Assembly (NCBI GenBank): GCA_038230395.1
Contig: JBBRNI010000008.1
Location: 1-39,410, forward strand
DNA: 39,410 nt
Reading direction: 5' to 3'
From: JBDSWU01 sp038230395
GTDB taxonomy: Bacteria; Patescibacteriota; Saccharimonadia; Saccharimonadales; UBA4665
The notes beneath the pieces were generated by a model that saw only the letters and a list, made by a program, of their open reading frames with translations, searched no databases and was not told the DNA's origin. The position numbers were made by a program, and so were the translations under genes. Each line of letters starts with the position of its first letter. Within the stretch, counting starts at the first letter, position 1. Positions 13,864 to 21,535 of the stretch are shown here, piece by piece.

Positions 13864-14616
13864 ATGACACAGTTAGTAGGAATTCTTAACATCACGCCTG
13901 ACAGCTTTAGTGATGGGGGAAAGTTTGTAACGCCCCAAGCAGCTGTAGCACAGGCCCGAAAGCTGTTCAACGATGGCGCTACGCTAGTTGATGTTGGCGC
14001 GGAGAGTACCCGGCCAAATGCTACTGTGCTTACTGTCGCCCAGGAACGTGCTCGTTTGGAACGAGTGTTACCAGCTTTGCTCGCCGAATTCCCGGGCAGG
14101 TTGTCGCTTGATACCTATCACCCCGAGACGGCTGACTGGGCACTCAGCCTTGGTGACATCATAATTAACGACGTCACTGGTATGAATAACCCTAGGATGA
14201 TTGAAGTCGTGACGCGGCGCGGCGCCCGCAGTATCGTTAGCCATTTGCAAGGTGATGATATCCAGGCGGCGCACGGCGGGGAGCTACTTGACGACATCAG
14301 CGTGGTGGTTGATGACTTATTGGCTATAGAATCATTGCTTCGGGCTGAAGGCTTAGACGCCGAAGATATTATCCTGGACCCTGGCATCGGCTTTGGTAAA
14401 ACGCCAGAGCTCAATCGGCAATTATTGGAGTTTGCTCGATACGTGCCTGGCATGCATGTAATGATTGGTTATTCGCGCAAGCGCTTCTTGGGTGAGCTGC
14501 GGATGGAGCTAGAACCTAACCTAGCCGCTGGCCGCGTTGCCGCCGCCGCTGGAGCAGCCTACTTGCGCGTGCACAATGTGGCTGGTCATCAACAATTGCT
14601 TTATACTAATAGCTAA
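13864..14616 (+). CDS. folP: Dihydropteroate synthase
   Basis: Condenses the HPPK product with p-aminobenzoate. The 250-residue TIM barrel has G-I-L-N-I-T-P-D-S-F-S-D-G-G, D-V-G-A-E-S-T-R-P, I-I-N-D-V-T-G, I-L-D-P-G-I-G-F-G-K-T and G-Y-S-R-K-R-F, all the substrate loops. It is complete but slightly short (usually 260-280), and the usual MVxH strand is divergent (SIVSHLQG). It overlaps the protease gene by 1 nt (TAATG). Confidence 0.96.
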   Translation: MTQLVGILNITPDSFSDGGKFVTPQAAVAQARKLFNDGATLVDVGAESTRPNATVLTVAQERARLERVLPALLAEFPGRLSLDTYHPETADWALSLGDIIINDVTGMNNPRMIEVVTRRGARSIVSHLQGDDIQAAHGGELLDDISVVVDDLLAIESLLRAEGLDAEDIILDPGIGFGKTPELNRQLLEFARYVPGMHVMIGYSRKRFLGELRMELEPNLAAGRVAAAAGAAYLRVHNVAGHQQLLYTNS

Positions 14617-15248
14617 TGTTCACTGGCTTGTCTAGTTTTGAAATTGTTATCGTCCTGGTGTCGATTATATTGTCGATGGCGGTGCACGAAGCTATGCACG
14701 GCTACGTTGCTCATTGGCTCGGGGACAGTACTGCTGAGGAGGCCGGACGTCTGACACTCAACCCACTGAAACACATAGATATTTACACGACGGTACTACT
14801 ACCAATGGTTTTAATCCTCAGCCATTTACCGCCATTTTTTGCCGCTAAGCCGGTGCCATTCAACCCAGCCAGGGTTAAATATAATGAATATGGTTCGGCG
14901 TTGATTGGTGTTGCCGGGCCGCTCACAAACCTAGTCCTGGCTGTCATAGCTGCCGGAATTTTTCGCGTGTGGGGCGTGCACCAGAGTAGCATTATTTACA
15001 ACAGCTTAGTGTTATTCACAGAAGTTAATATTGGATTTTTTATCTTCAACATGATTCCATTTCCACCACTTGATGGCTCACGATTGCTGTATGCCTTCGC
15101 GCCTGAACCCTTGCAACAAGTCATGATGCGTATTGAACAAATGGGCTTTACGGCGATCATAATTTTTGTCTTGGTAATCTTCCAATTTATCTCTGGACCG
15201 GTAGTACATGCCGAGTTAGTAATTATTAATTTTCTGTTAGGAAACTAA
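14616..15248 (+). CDS. Site-2 protease family membrane metalloprotease (M50)
   Basis: This 210-residue protein has four or five hydrophobic helices. The zinc motif V-H-E-A-M-H-G (HExxH) lies at about residues 24-30 in the first helix, and N-M-I-P-F-P-P-L-D-G-S (the family NPxPPLDG) is near 145, supplying the third ligand Asp. This is the compact form without a PDZ domain, as in many uncharacterised M50B proteins. It probably cuts membrane-embedded substrates; none is known. It is coupled to folP by a 1-nt overlap, without obvious metabolic meaning. Confidence 0.92.
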   Translation: MFTGLSSFEIVIVLVSIILSMAVHEAMHGYVAHWLGDSTAEEAGRLTLNPLKHIDIYTTVLLPMVLILSHLPPFFAAKPVPFNPARVKYNEYGSALIGVAGPLTNLVLAVIAAGIFRVWGVHQSSIIYNSLVLFTEVNIGFFIFNMIPFPPLDGSRLLYAFAPEPLQQVMMRIEQMGFTAIIIFVLVIFQFISGPVVHAELVIINFLLGN

Positions 15249-15270
15249 CCGTCGTCTCAGGTTGGTGAGT

Positions 15271-15276
15271 TATAAT
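15271..15276 (+). promoter_or_regulatory. -10 element of a structured RNA
   Basis: TATAAT with a purine-rich start region (AGGAAGG) 6-8 nt later. No good -35 at 17 nt. Confidence 0.5.
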
Positions 15277-15282
15277 AGGAAG

Positions 15283-15426
15283 GTCGGGCAGAGCTGCAAA
15301 GCTCATTCGCGAGATAATGATTATCTGAATATTAATCATTAGGAAGCGCAATATTCATCTGTGCCGTGGTACAGATATGAGTGCTCCCACCTGGGAATGC
15401 CTCAGGTGATCACCTCGCTGTCCGAC
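15283..15426 (+). ncRNA. Multibranched structured RNA of about 145 nt, family not recognised
   Basis: Helices found by eye: GTCGGGCA/TGTCCGAC closing (15283-15290 and 15419-15426); GAGCT-GCAA-AGCTC, a GNRA-capped hairpin (15291-15304); GCGAG/CTCGC (15309-15313 and 15414-15418), stacked directly on the closing stem on its 3' side; TAATGATTA/TAATCATTA (15315-15341); ATCTGT/ACAGAT (15357-15376); and CACCTG/CAGGTG (15388-15408). A consensus -10 precedes it. No motif of SRP RNA, tmRNA or a common riboswitch was found; a divergent 6S-like RNA remains possible. It lies between the protease gene and the left part of the presumed element. The frame of 71 codons overlapping it is not convincing. Confidence 0.6.
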
Positions 15427-15592
15427 GCTTATCAAATGTTCATAATGGTCGAGATTTACGTATGCTACTTGAACTATTTAAATACATTTGCTCAGAACCT
15501 GAAAACTCAATGCGGACATTAGAGTGCTTAAGAGAAACGAAAGTTATTGAAAAACCGAAGTTAGCAGCCATGCAAGCCTACCCGATAATCTT

Positions 15593-16282
15593 TTAAACCA
15601 GAGGTTGGAACTTTAACCCTAATTTGTATTTATCGCTGATAGCATCTAGGTCTGCTGATGTAACTGAGCTTAAATTACAGTGTCGGATTGCCATAGAGCA
15701 TAGCGTTAACGCGCCTACACAATTAGCCTGATGAACAATGGTCAGCTGTCCCTTGAGCAGTCGAGGATTACCCAGAAACGTTATTGCAGCGGGGTTAGGA
15801 TGTGAGAAATAGCTGAGCATGTCGTACGTAGTAGAGATAGCAATACCGGCAGCATTAATTCGGGTAGTGATAGTGGAGGTCGTCCATGCGTTAACCTGTT
15901 TCATGCTGTAACTGCCAACTTTATTACCAGCATCAAGGTCTAGCTTGGCTTTTATCATTTCATCACGGTATGTCTTTATGCTATCGACATATGCCTTAGC
16001 CCGCTTAGCTGACTTAGTTTTGTCGATATAGATGAAGAACAGGTCAGCGGCGTTCTCTAAACCAGACCGAACGGCTGATGTGCCGGTAAGCAGCTCGCCA
16101 TCCTCAAGCACTAGCCTTGCGCCCTTAAAGTAGTCACGCCCAAGCTCAAAGGCTATGAACGACACCACTTCGTAAGGGTCGCCGGTTAGCTGCATCTTTT
16201 TGTCAACAAACTCGTTGTGAACGGTCGCTACAGCGTTTGCAACGTCTTTATTAAGCGCTTTGAAGTCCATGTTTAAGTCCAT
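15593..16282 (-). CDS. DUF5677-like protein (probable element cargo)
   Basis: This 229-residue all-helical protein contains A-V-R-S-G-L-E-N-A-A-D-L-F-F-I and Y-D-M-L-S-Y-F-S-H-P-N-P. These recall the R-x-x-x-E-x-x-x-x-L and S-x-x-x-H-P signatures of the DUF5677 group, which is common in phage-defence and accessory loci. The function is not established. The membrane protein gene lies 22 nt upstream on the same strand, so they probably form one unit together with the small acidic protein. The 3' end contains AGTTCCAACCTCTGG, one deletion away from the junction sequence of cassette repeat B. Confidence 0.6.
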   Translation of the reverse strand: MDLNMDFKALNKDVANAVATVHNEFVDKKMQLTGDPYEVVSFIAFELGRDYFKGARLVLEDGELLTGTSAVRSGLENAADLFFIYIDKTKSAKRAKAYVDSIKTYRDEMIKAKLDLDAGNKVGSYSMKQVNAWTTSTITTRINAAGIAISTTYDMLSYFSHPNPAAITFLGNPRLLKGQLTIVHQANCVGALTLCSMAIRHCNLSSVTSADLDAISDKYKLGLKFQPLV

Positions 16283-16304
16283 GTGTCTATTATAGCTTTG
16301 GCGG

Positions 16305-16838
16305 CTATTTTCTCAGCTCAAGATGAATGATAAGTATCATGAACAGTAATCCGCCCAAACCCATGAGCACAAATTGTATATACAGGGGTATCAGGTAACC
16401 TCTATCTCGTGGGCGTTCATGTTCATCGTAAATCTTGTTAATCGTCTTCGAGGTATACTTGCCTGAGCCTAGTTCTTTGGCAAGATTAAAGTGATACTTC
16501 TGCCAACTTACAAAGAAGTTTGCATCAGAGTAGAGGCTAACAATTCCTGAAACTATCGAACTACCGAATAAGACCCATGCAGCTATCAACAAAAACTTAG
16601 CGTAATGTCCTACTAGCATCTTAGAACTATCAGTAGTTAGAAACGCTGCACTAACAGTAATTATCGTACCAGCAATAAGTATCAGCTGCCCCGAGAGAGT
16701 CCTAAACGTTTCGTTGGCCTGCAGGGCAGCAGTGCCAGAGCTCTTTAAAAACTCCTCTTTCTCATGGTTAATATAGTCTGCTTCGTCCTTAGGGGTCATA
16801 CGAAAAGTCTTACTCTTCGCTCGGGGCTTCGGCTTCAT
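16305..16838 (-). CDS. Membrane protein with three hydrophobic segments, unknown
   Basis: About 177 residues: a basic N-terminus (KPKPRAKSK), a charged helix (about 15-40), hydrophobic helices at about 50-75 and 85-110, a cytosolic segment with H-E-R-P-R-D-R-G, and a last helix (about 150-172). The layout recalls two- to three-helix SLATT-type membrane proteins from conflict systems, but I cannot confirm that. The start is uncertain: ATG at 16853 or at 16838, both inside the upstream small gene. It is placed between a small acidic protein and a DUF5677-like protein, all on one strand. Confidence 0.6.
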   Translation of the reverse strand: MKPKPRAKSKTFRMTPKDEADYINHEKEEFLKSSGTAALQANETFRTLSGQLILIAGTIITVSAAFLTTDSSKMLVGHYAKFLLIAAWVLFGSSIVSGIVSLYSDANFFVSWQKYHFNLAKELGSGKYTSKTINKIYDEHERPRDRGYLIPLYIQFVLMGLGGLLFMILIIHLELRK

Positions 16839-16956
16839 CGCCAGTCGCAGCATCGCTCATCATTTGTGGCGTTACGTCCGTAACCCTATCGGCAAACTCT
16901 GAGCCTTTAATTAATACTGGGATTTCGTCGGGCGTGACGTTCTTATCGTTGCTCAT
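16810..16956 (-). CDS. Small acidic protein of 48 residues
   Basis: The ATG at 16956 has a GGAG ribosome site 5 nt upstream. The product (MSNDKNVTPDEIPVLIKGS..., ending EAEAPSEE) is strongly acidic, without membrane helix or recognisable motif. Its last 10-15 codons overlap the start of the membrane protein gene in another frame, which suggests translational coupling. Given its charge and position it could be a partner of the membrane protein; this is inference. Confidence 0.55.
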   Translation of the reverse strand: MSNDKNVTPDEIPVLIKGSEFADRVTDVTPQMMSDAATGDEAEAPSEE

Positions 16957-17184
16957 GATAACTCCATTCGGTTTATATGGAACATTATAGACCTTTTACA
17001 AGAATCTGATGACTGCCATACATGTCGCACAATGAACGTTGTAAGACAGCTCGTAACAGAGGTGAAGGCTAGTTTTTGTCTATTTTGTGGCTTGTCAAAT
17101 GTTAAAGTTTTTCTTTCCCACCCCTGTTAATATACATATTAGAACATATTGAAGTAAACGGCTTAAAAGCGGATAATTAAGCTT

Positions 17185-17550
17185 ATGGATACACAAGGAA
17201 TAGCTACCACCCTAGACCCCCGTCAAAGGCTCTTTATAGCTCTTTACTGTGATACAAGCAGTAAAACATTCGGTAACTGTTATAAATCCGCCAAACAGGC
17301 TGGATTCTCTGATTTAACGGCTCGCAACCTCACCAGTAATAAGCCCCAGTGGTACTCGGAAATGCTTGGTCAGGTACGGGGAATGGAGCCAGAACACTTG
17401 GTGGCTAAATTGAGCCAGATTATCAATAACCCCCGTGAAAAGACCCAGAATAAGCTCAGAGCGATAGATATGCTTATGCGCCATAACCGTATGTATGAAG
17501 ACACCCATACACATAACGTAAAATTAAACATTCAGAGCGTCCTAGACTAG
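17185..17550 (+). CDS. Terminase small subunit-like protein
   Basis: The 121-residue protein fits the phage terminase small subunit plan: L-D-P-R-Q-R-L-F-I-A-L-Y, then a helix-turn-helix (N-C-Y-K-S-A-K-Q-A-G-F-S-D-L-T-A-R-N-L) and a helical C-terminal part. In phages it binds the packaging site and loads the large subunit. No large subunit follows, so it is either a relic or a DNA-binding regulator of the element. Upstream, CCCTGTTAATATACATATT holds a possible -10, and the segment 16957-17184 contains nothing else I recognise. Confidence 0.55.
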   Translation: MDTQGIATTLDPRQRLFIALYCDTSSKTFGNCYKSAKQAGFSDLTARNLTSNKPQWYSEMLGQVRGMEPEHLVAKLSQIINNPREKTQNKLRAIDMLMRHNRMYEDTHTHNVKLNIQSVLD

Positions 17551-17685
17551 TTTTATAGCCATAGATGTATTAACTTGAGTAGCTACAATCAGGCGGGTAG
17601 ACACGCCATATTTGGTGGCTTATATGTCGCTCTTAGGTAAACGTAGTGAGATGTTAGGGTACTCTTAAATTTCCCCATCAAATTT

Positions 17686-17787
17686 TTATAAGTTCATCCC
17701 CTGTCCACGCGTAAAGTAGTAGTAAGCGAATATTACAAAACCGATAAAAACTAGGATGTACCAAATTTTTTGTAGAAATATTTTCAT
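17686..17787 (-). CDS. Possible 33-residue single-helix membrane peptide
   Basis: MKIFLQKIWYILVFIGFVIFAYYYF followed by a short polar tail: one membrane helix with a basic start. It begins 10 nt after the stop of the small secreted protein on the same strand. There is no ribosome site, so translation would depend on coupling. It is plausible as a small membrane peptide, but the A/T-rich composition could give this by chance. Confidence 0.35.
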   Translation of the reverse strand: MKIFLQKIWYILVFIGFVIFAYYYFTRGQGMNL

Positions 17788-17797
17788 AGATTGAAGC

Positions 17798-18022
17798 CTA
17801 GTGATTGTTGGAGCTAAAACCCTTGCTTGCCATACACCTATCGAAAGGTAAGTAATATGAGGAGCCCTGGGAATAGTATTGCTCGGGTATCTTATCGGCA
17901 CAGCCCCTAGACGCATTGGCATGTGCATTCGCATTACTCTTTAAACTAATCACTTGATACGTAAACGCCCCACTTGCAAGTAGAGCGCTAAACGCAACGA
18001 TTAGCAGAAGTATCTTCTTCAT
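17798..18022 (-). CDS. Small secreted protein of the element
   Basis: This 74-residue protein has a clear signal sequence (MKKILLLIVAFSALLASGAFTYQV), then a short mature part with two Cys (GCADKIPEQYY, FDRCMASKGF) that could form a disulphide. The start is the ATG 6 nt after AAGGAG; the ATG two codons upstream touches the ribosome site. No family recognised. It lies inside the presumed tRNA-Pro element, downstream of a minus-strand small RNA. Confidence 0.65.
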   Translation of the reverse strand: MKKILLLIVAFSALLASGAFTYQVISLKSNANAHANASRGCADKIPEQYYSQGSSYYLPFDRCMASKGFSSNNH

Positions 18023-18058
18023 CACCATCTCCTTGTTGGATTAATAAATAGTGGCACT

Positions 18059-18230
18059 AAAAAAGCTCGCCACTGAGCGGAGCTTTCGCCCCTGCAACCG
18101 TTTCCAGCTACAACTACAACGAAGAGTACCCAATGACGAGCTATTCTTCGTTGTAGATTTGGTGACCATGCCCATTGCTTACGCAATGAGTTTAGGCCGT
18201 AGCCGTTTTATCGGCTTGTCACTGATTATA
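18059..18230 (-). ncRNA. Candidate small RNA of about 160 nt with promoter and terminator
   Basis: On the minus strand, a consensus TATAAT (18225-18230) puts the start near 18218. Downstream come AGCCG/CGGCT, CATTGC-GTAA-GCAATG and a perfect 12-bp stem (CTACAACGAAGA and complement, 18145-18156 and 18114-18125). The end is an intrinsic terminator, AAAGCTC/GAGCTTT, followed by U6 (18059-18086). No credible open frame is present. It is positioned directly upstream of the small secreted protein gene. No match to tracrRNA, omega RNA or other known families was seen. Confidence 0.6.
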
Positions 18231-18239
18231 GCCCAGTAA

Positions 18240-18684
18240 TACCCTTAAAAGAAGCAGTCGTGTATAATGTTATATAGAGAAGTTAAGCACTGGTTTGATA
18301 ACCCTCTCAACGATGACCGAACCTTTGATACGCTCAGCCATTATGGCCGTTGGCGGTGCGACCCAATAGAGATATAGGATACCAAGCCCAATGTAAGCAT
18401 TAAACCGCTTGCGTTGGGATTTTTTATCCCAAGCGAAGCTCACAAGAAAGCCTTGCTTTATGAGTAAAGGGTCGCTTACTTCACTGGGAGTCCATTCAAC
18501 TCCCAAAACAAATTTTGCCCAGGCAGCTATTATTCTGGCTAAGTTAAACGTAGTCGCCCAGAAAGACACTTGCGAAGAGGGCGAAGCTATGTATGTTTTA
18601 GGAAAAAACGGTATAAAAATTACTCTTTAAGTTATTTATATTATGAACCTAAGCCTACACGAACTATAAGTCTATAATATAGTC
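18240..18684. other. Stretch without a confident gene before the recombinase
   Basis: It contains two inverted repeats (TTGGGAT/ATCCCAA near 18414-18433; TGGGAGT/ACTCCCA near 18486-18506) and weak open frames on both strands that overlap each other, none with a ribosome site. TATAAT at 18673-18678, 6 nt before the recombinase ATG, is the recombinase -10 and predicts a leaderless mRNA. Confidence 0.5.
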
Positions 18685-20328
18685 ATGCAAGCACAGACCA
18701 CACCCAAAGATTTTCTAGAAATACTCAAAGCTCAGTTTCCTGTACGTGACAGTCGTGACGTAGACGTAGCAACACTCAAATACGTTATATATGCCCGAAA
18801 ATCAACTAAGGGTGAGGAGCGACAGGAGCGCAGCATTCAAGACCAAATAGATGACTGCATGAAGCGCGAAGTTAGCTTCAATAGTCTTATAGTTATCGGT
18901 AATCCTATCGAGGAGAGATGTAGCGCCAAGGAGCCGGATATACGCCCAAAATTTCGGCAGATGCTGGATGATATAAAAGCTGGAAAGGTCGACGGCATAA
19001 TTGCCTGGCATCCCGATAGGTTGTCACGCAACATGAAAGAGGCTGGTGAGATTATCGACCTACTCGACAAAGGCATCTTAAAAGACTTACGTTTTGCCAC
19101 ATCGACTTTCGAGAACAGCCCTACGGGCAAGATGCTACTTGGCATATCGTTCGTGCTTTCCAAGCAATACTCTGAGCACTTGAGCGAGAGCGTTAGTCGT
19201 GGTAATCAAAAGAAGATTGAGGACGGTATTTATTTTGCCAAGATGAAGCACGGCTATTACATCTCTGATGACGGCAAGTTATTTCCAGATGGTAATAACT
19301 TTATCCTGATTAAGCAGGCTTTCGAAAAACGTCTGGAAGGCTTAAGCCAGTTAGATATAGCAAAGTGGCTAAATACTCAAGGCTACACTGTTAGAAAGCG
19401 CGGTAACTCACCTAAAACATACAAGTGGGATAAAGACAGCGTAAGTAAATTACTAAGGGATACTGCCTATACGGGTGTTCTTCGCTACGGGAAAACCTTT
19501 GTTGATTTAACAGAGCTTTATGAGTTTGAGCCGGTTATTTTGGTCGATGATTTCCTTAAAATCAATCATGTAAAAGATATGGGCGACCCTAAGCTTGTGT
19601 CCTCGATTATGGTTAAGCAGCGCGAAACTATCAAAGCTGACATGTTACGGGGTATGGTTTTTTGTGGCTACTGTGACAATCCCATGACATCTGGCATTAC
19701 TACCAGGAAAGACCCTACTACAAAGGAAATAATAAAGGCTCGTTATTATTACCGTTGCGAGACTGAGGATTGCTCATTCCGAAATAAGAGCGTTAGAGCA
19801 AAAGTTGTACTCGACTACGTCAGCTACTTCTTATCCGAGCATCTCTTTACCACCGAAAACAATTACGAGCATTATGTCAGTGAAGCCAGAGAGTACGCTA
19901 ACGTTCAGGCTAAGGGGTTAGACAGTGACATCGCTAGTATAACCAAACAGGTGGGGAACAAAGAAGCCGAGTATGACCGCACAAAAGCCACTATCAGAGA
20001 CAATCCCCAACTTGCACACCATTATGACCTTGATGGAATAGAGAGCGAAGTTAAAGCACTCAAAAAAGACCTCAAGAGGTTAATTAGCGAACGCAAGGGT
20101 TTGAAACAATCAATACTGACATACCAGCAATATCTTGAACTTTTTAAATCCACCGGTGTTACAATCCGCCAAACACACGATATGTTGGTATTGGATGAAC
20201 TGGTGAGAAAGTTCTTCTTGAACTTCACTATAAAGGACCGCTCTATATCTGTTGTAACGCTCAATAAACCATGGTCAGAGTTCATTGAAACTAATAATTT
20301 CGAACGTGGTCGGGGTGACAGGACTTGA
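18685..20328 (+). CDS. Large serine recombinase / site-specific integrase
   Basis: This 547-residue protein has the resolvase catalytic domain (about 30-180) with Y-A-R-K-S (nucleophile S40), Q-D-Q-I-D-D-C and W-H-P-D-R-L-S-R. The recombinase domain (about 195-300) is followed by a zinc ribbon (F-C-G-Y-C-D-N-P-M ... Y-Y-R-C-E-T-E-D-C, about 325-365) and a coiled coil (about 395-490). This is the complete large serine recombinase layout that integrates and excises phages and mobile islands. The last seven codons and the stop lie within tRNA-Pro on the opposite strand. That makes the protein end part of the attachment site and suggests that excision would change its C-terminus. Confidence 0.95.
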   Translation: MQAQTTPKDFLEILKAQFPVRDSRDVDVATLKYVIYARKSTKGEERQERSIQDQIDDCMKREVSFNSLIVIGNPIEERCSAKEPDIRPKFRQMLDDIKAGKVDGIIAWHPDRLSRNMKEAGEIIDLLDKGILKDLRFATSTFENSPTGKMLLGISFVLSKQYSEHLSESVSRGNQKKIEDGIYFAKMKHGYYISDDGKLFPDGNNFILIKQAFEKRLEGLSQLDIAKWLNTQGYTVRKRGNSPKTYKWDKDSVSKLLRDTAYTGVLRYGKTFVDLTELYEFEPVILVDDFLKINHVKDMGDPKLVSSIMVKQRETIKADMLRGMVFCGYCDNPMTSGITTRKDPTTKEIIKARYYYRCETEDCSFRNKSVRAKVVLDYVSYFLSEHLFTTENNYEHYVSEAREYANVQAKGLDSDIASITKQVGNKEAEYDRTKATIRDNPQLAHHYDLDGIESEVKALKKDLKRLISERKGLKQSILTYQQYLELFKSTGVTIRQTHDMLVLDELVRKFFLNFTIKDRSISVVTLNKPWSEFIETNNFERGRGDRT

Positions 20329-20382
20329 ACCTGCGACCTCACGGCCCCCAGCCGTACGCGCTACCAACTGCGCTACACCCCG
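20307..20382 (-). tRNA. tRNA-Pro (anticodon GGG)
   Basis: Acceptor CGGGGTG/CACCCCG, anticodon loop CTGGGGG, T-loop GGTTCAAGTCC, discriminator A and encoded CCA. Its 3' 22 nt overlap the recombinase gene on the other strand; likely the integration site of that element. Confidence 0.96.
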
Positions 20383-20419
20383 CTAGTGTCTAGCTATTCT
20401 AGCATGCTACTATGAGTGT

Positions 20420-21145
20420 ATGTGGCAAGAAACCAAACACGGGCTTTACAAACAATTTAACTTTAAGAATTTTAAGTCAGCTTGGGCCTTTATGACGCGG
20501 GTGGCGGAGTTGGCTGAGCACTCACAGCATCATCCACGCTGGGAAAATGAATGGAGCGTGGTTCAGATCTGGCTACTGACGCACGAAGGCGACGAGATGA
20601 TTACCGACAAAGACCACGCTATGGCGGCGGCGATTGATGCCTTGCTAGCGGCTCCGCTGCCAGAAGTCGCGGCTACCGATAAGCCTGTTCCAGAAGAGGT
20701 AAAAATCTTTAGCGATGGTGGCTCACGCGGCAATCCGGGTCCGTCCGCCTGTGGATTTGTGATCCTTGATATGGAAGATAACGTGCTCGTTGATCGCGGT
20801 GAATACATGGGCATCACCACCAACAACCAGGCTGAATATAATGGGCTTAAACAGGCTCTAGAGGAGTGTCAGAAGCTGGGCGTTAAGTCGGTACATTCTT
20901 ATATGGATAGTATGCTGGTAGTTAACCAGATGAAGGGCATTTTTAAGGTCAAGAATCGGGATTTGTGGCCAATGCATGATGCCATTGTTCGGCTTGTGCA
21001 GTCTTTTGAACATGTTAGCTTTCAACATGTGCCCCGAGAGTTCAATAAGCTAGCTGACGCTGCTGTTAACAAAGCTATGGACGAGGCGCTTGGTATTGCT
21101 GTGAACCGCGTGGATGTAGCGCCCGAGAATAGTGACAATAATTAA
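20420..21145 (+). CDS. Fusion of pterin-4a-carbinolamine dehydratase-like domain and RNase HI
   Basis: Residues 1-75 read as a PCD/DCoH domain (F-x-F-K-N-F-K-S-A-W-A-F, then V-A-E-L-A-E-H-S-Q-H-H-P-R-W, ending L-T-H-E-G-D-E-M-I-T-D-K-D). The E-x3-H-H-P active-site motif is intact. A linker with Ala/Pro (75-92) leads to an RNase H fold: F-S-D-G-G-S-R-G-N-P-G, N-N-Q-A-E-Y-N-G-L, Y-M-D-S and L-A-D-A-A-V-N-K-A. These supply the acidic residues of the RNA/DNA-hybrid nuclease. The frame is continuous, and TACTAT 6 nt before the ATG suggests one leaderless mRNA, so the fusion is real at gene level. PCD recycles pterins; why it is joined to RNase H is unknown. Confidence 0.85.
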   Translation: MWQETKHGLYKQFNFKNFKSAWAFMTRVAELAEHSQHHPRWENEWSVVQIWLLTHEGDEMITDKDHAMAAAIDALLAAPLPEVAATDKPVPEEVKIFSDGGSRGNPGPSACGFVILDMEDNVLVDRGEYMGITTNNQAEYNGLKQALEECQKLGVKSVHSYMDSMLVVNQMKGIFKVKNRDLWPMHDAIVRLVQSFEHVSFQHVPREFNKLADAAVNKAMDEALGIAVNRVDVAPENSDNN

Positions 21146-21166
21146 CAGGGGTGATATACTGCTAGA

Positions 21167-21533
21167 GCTAGATTATCGGCTAATCGCGTACTGCAAAGTA
21201 CGAGGAAAGTCCGGGCAGCATAGGGAAGGGCAGTCGCTAACGGCGACCGGGCGCGAGCTTAGGGAAAGTGCCACAGAAACGATACTCCCGCTTCCATTTA
21301 TGTAGGCGGTAAAGGTGAAACGAGTGAGGTAAGAGCTCACAGTCTAACGTGGTGACACGTTAGGGAGGTAAACCCTGCCTGCTGCAAGGAGATGAGTCTT
21401 TTGAGCCTAAAGCTTGAAGTACCCGCTAAGGATTTGTCATAAGAACCGCTCGAATCCGTGAGCAATCGCGGATCTAGATAGATGATTAGCCCCTTTTACG
21501 AGGGACAAAACCCGGCTTACAGATAATCTAGCA
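21167..21533 (+). ncRNA. rnpB: RNase P RNA (catalytic RNA for tRNA 5' maturation)
   Basis: Conserved blocks are in order: GAGGAAAGTCCGGGC, CACAGAAACGATA, TAAGAGCTCACAG, then AGATAGATGATT and the closing ACAAAACCCGGCTTACAG. The ends pair as GCTAGATTATC/GATAATCTAGC, and the length of about 367 nt fits type A. TATACT at 21155-21160 is a likely -10, overlapping an ACAGGGGT word. Confidence 0.96.
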
Positions 21534-21535
21534 CT

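Larger units (their letters stand above)
15593..20328. mobile_element. Putative integrated element (prophage or satellite remnant) at tRNA-Pro
   Basis: The right end is marked by a large serine recombinase whose last codons and stop lie inside tRNA-Pro, as expected if the attachment site is the tRNA 3' end. Within are a terminase-small-subunit-like gene, small unknown genes, a candidate small RNA and accessory cargo, with no housekeeping gene. The left end was not found: I see no clear second copy of the tRNA-Pro end, so the start given is the first likely cargo gene. No capsid, portal or large terminase gene is present, so it is a remnant or a satellite. Confidence 0.55.

Noticed and set aside
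15282..15288. Left attachment site of the tRNA-Pro element (GGTCGGG shared with 20308-20314)
   Set aside because: Seven matching bases are expected by chance in about one third of 5-kb stretches; no longer match surrounds them.
15381..15596. Plus-strand open frame of 71 codons
   Set aside because: It starts inside the structured RNA and has no ribosome site or protein-like composition.
18270..18630. Overlapping open frames on both strands before the recombinase (99 and 73 codons)
   Set aside because: Neither has a ribosome site, promoter or recognisable domain, and they contradict each other. The 56-codon plus-strand frame from 18460 is the least unlikely but not supported.
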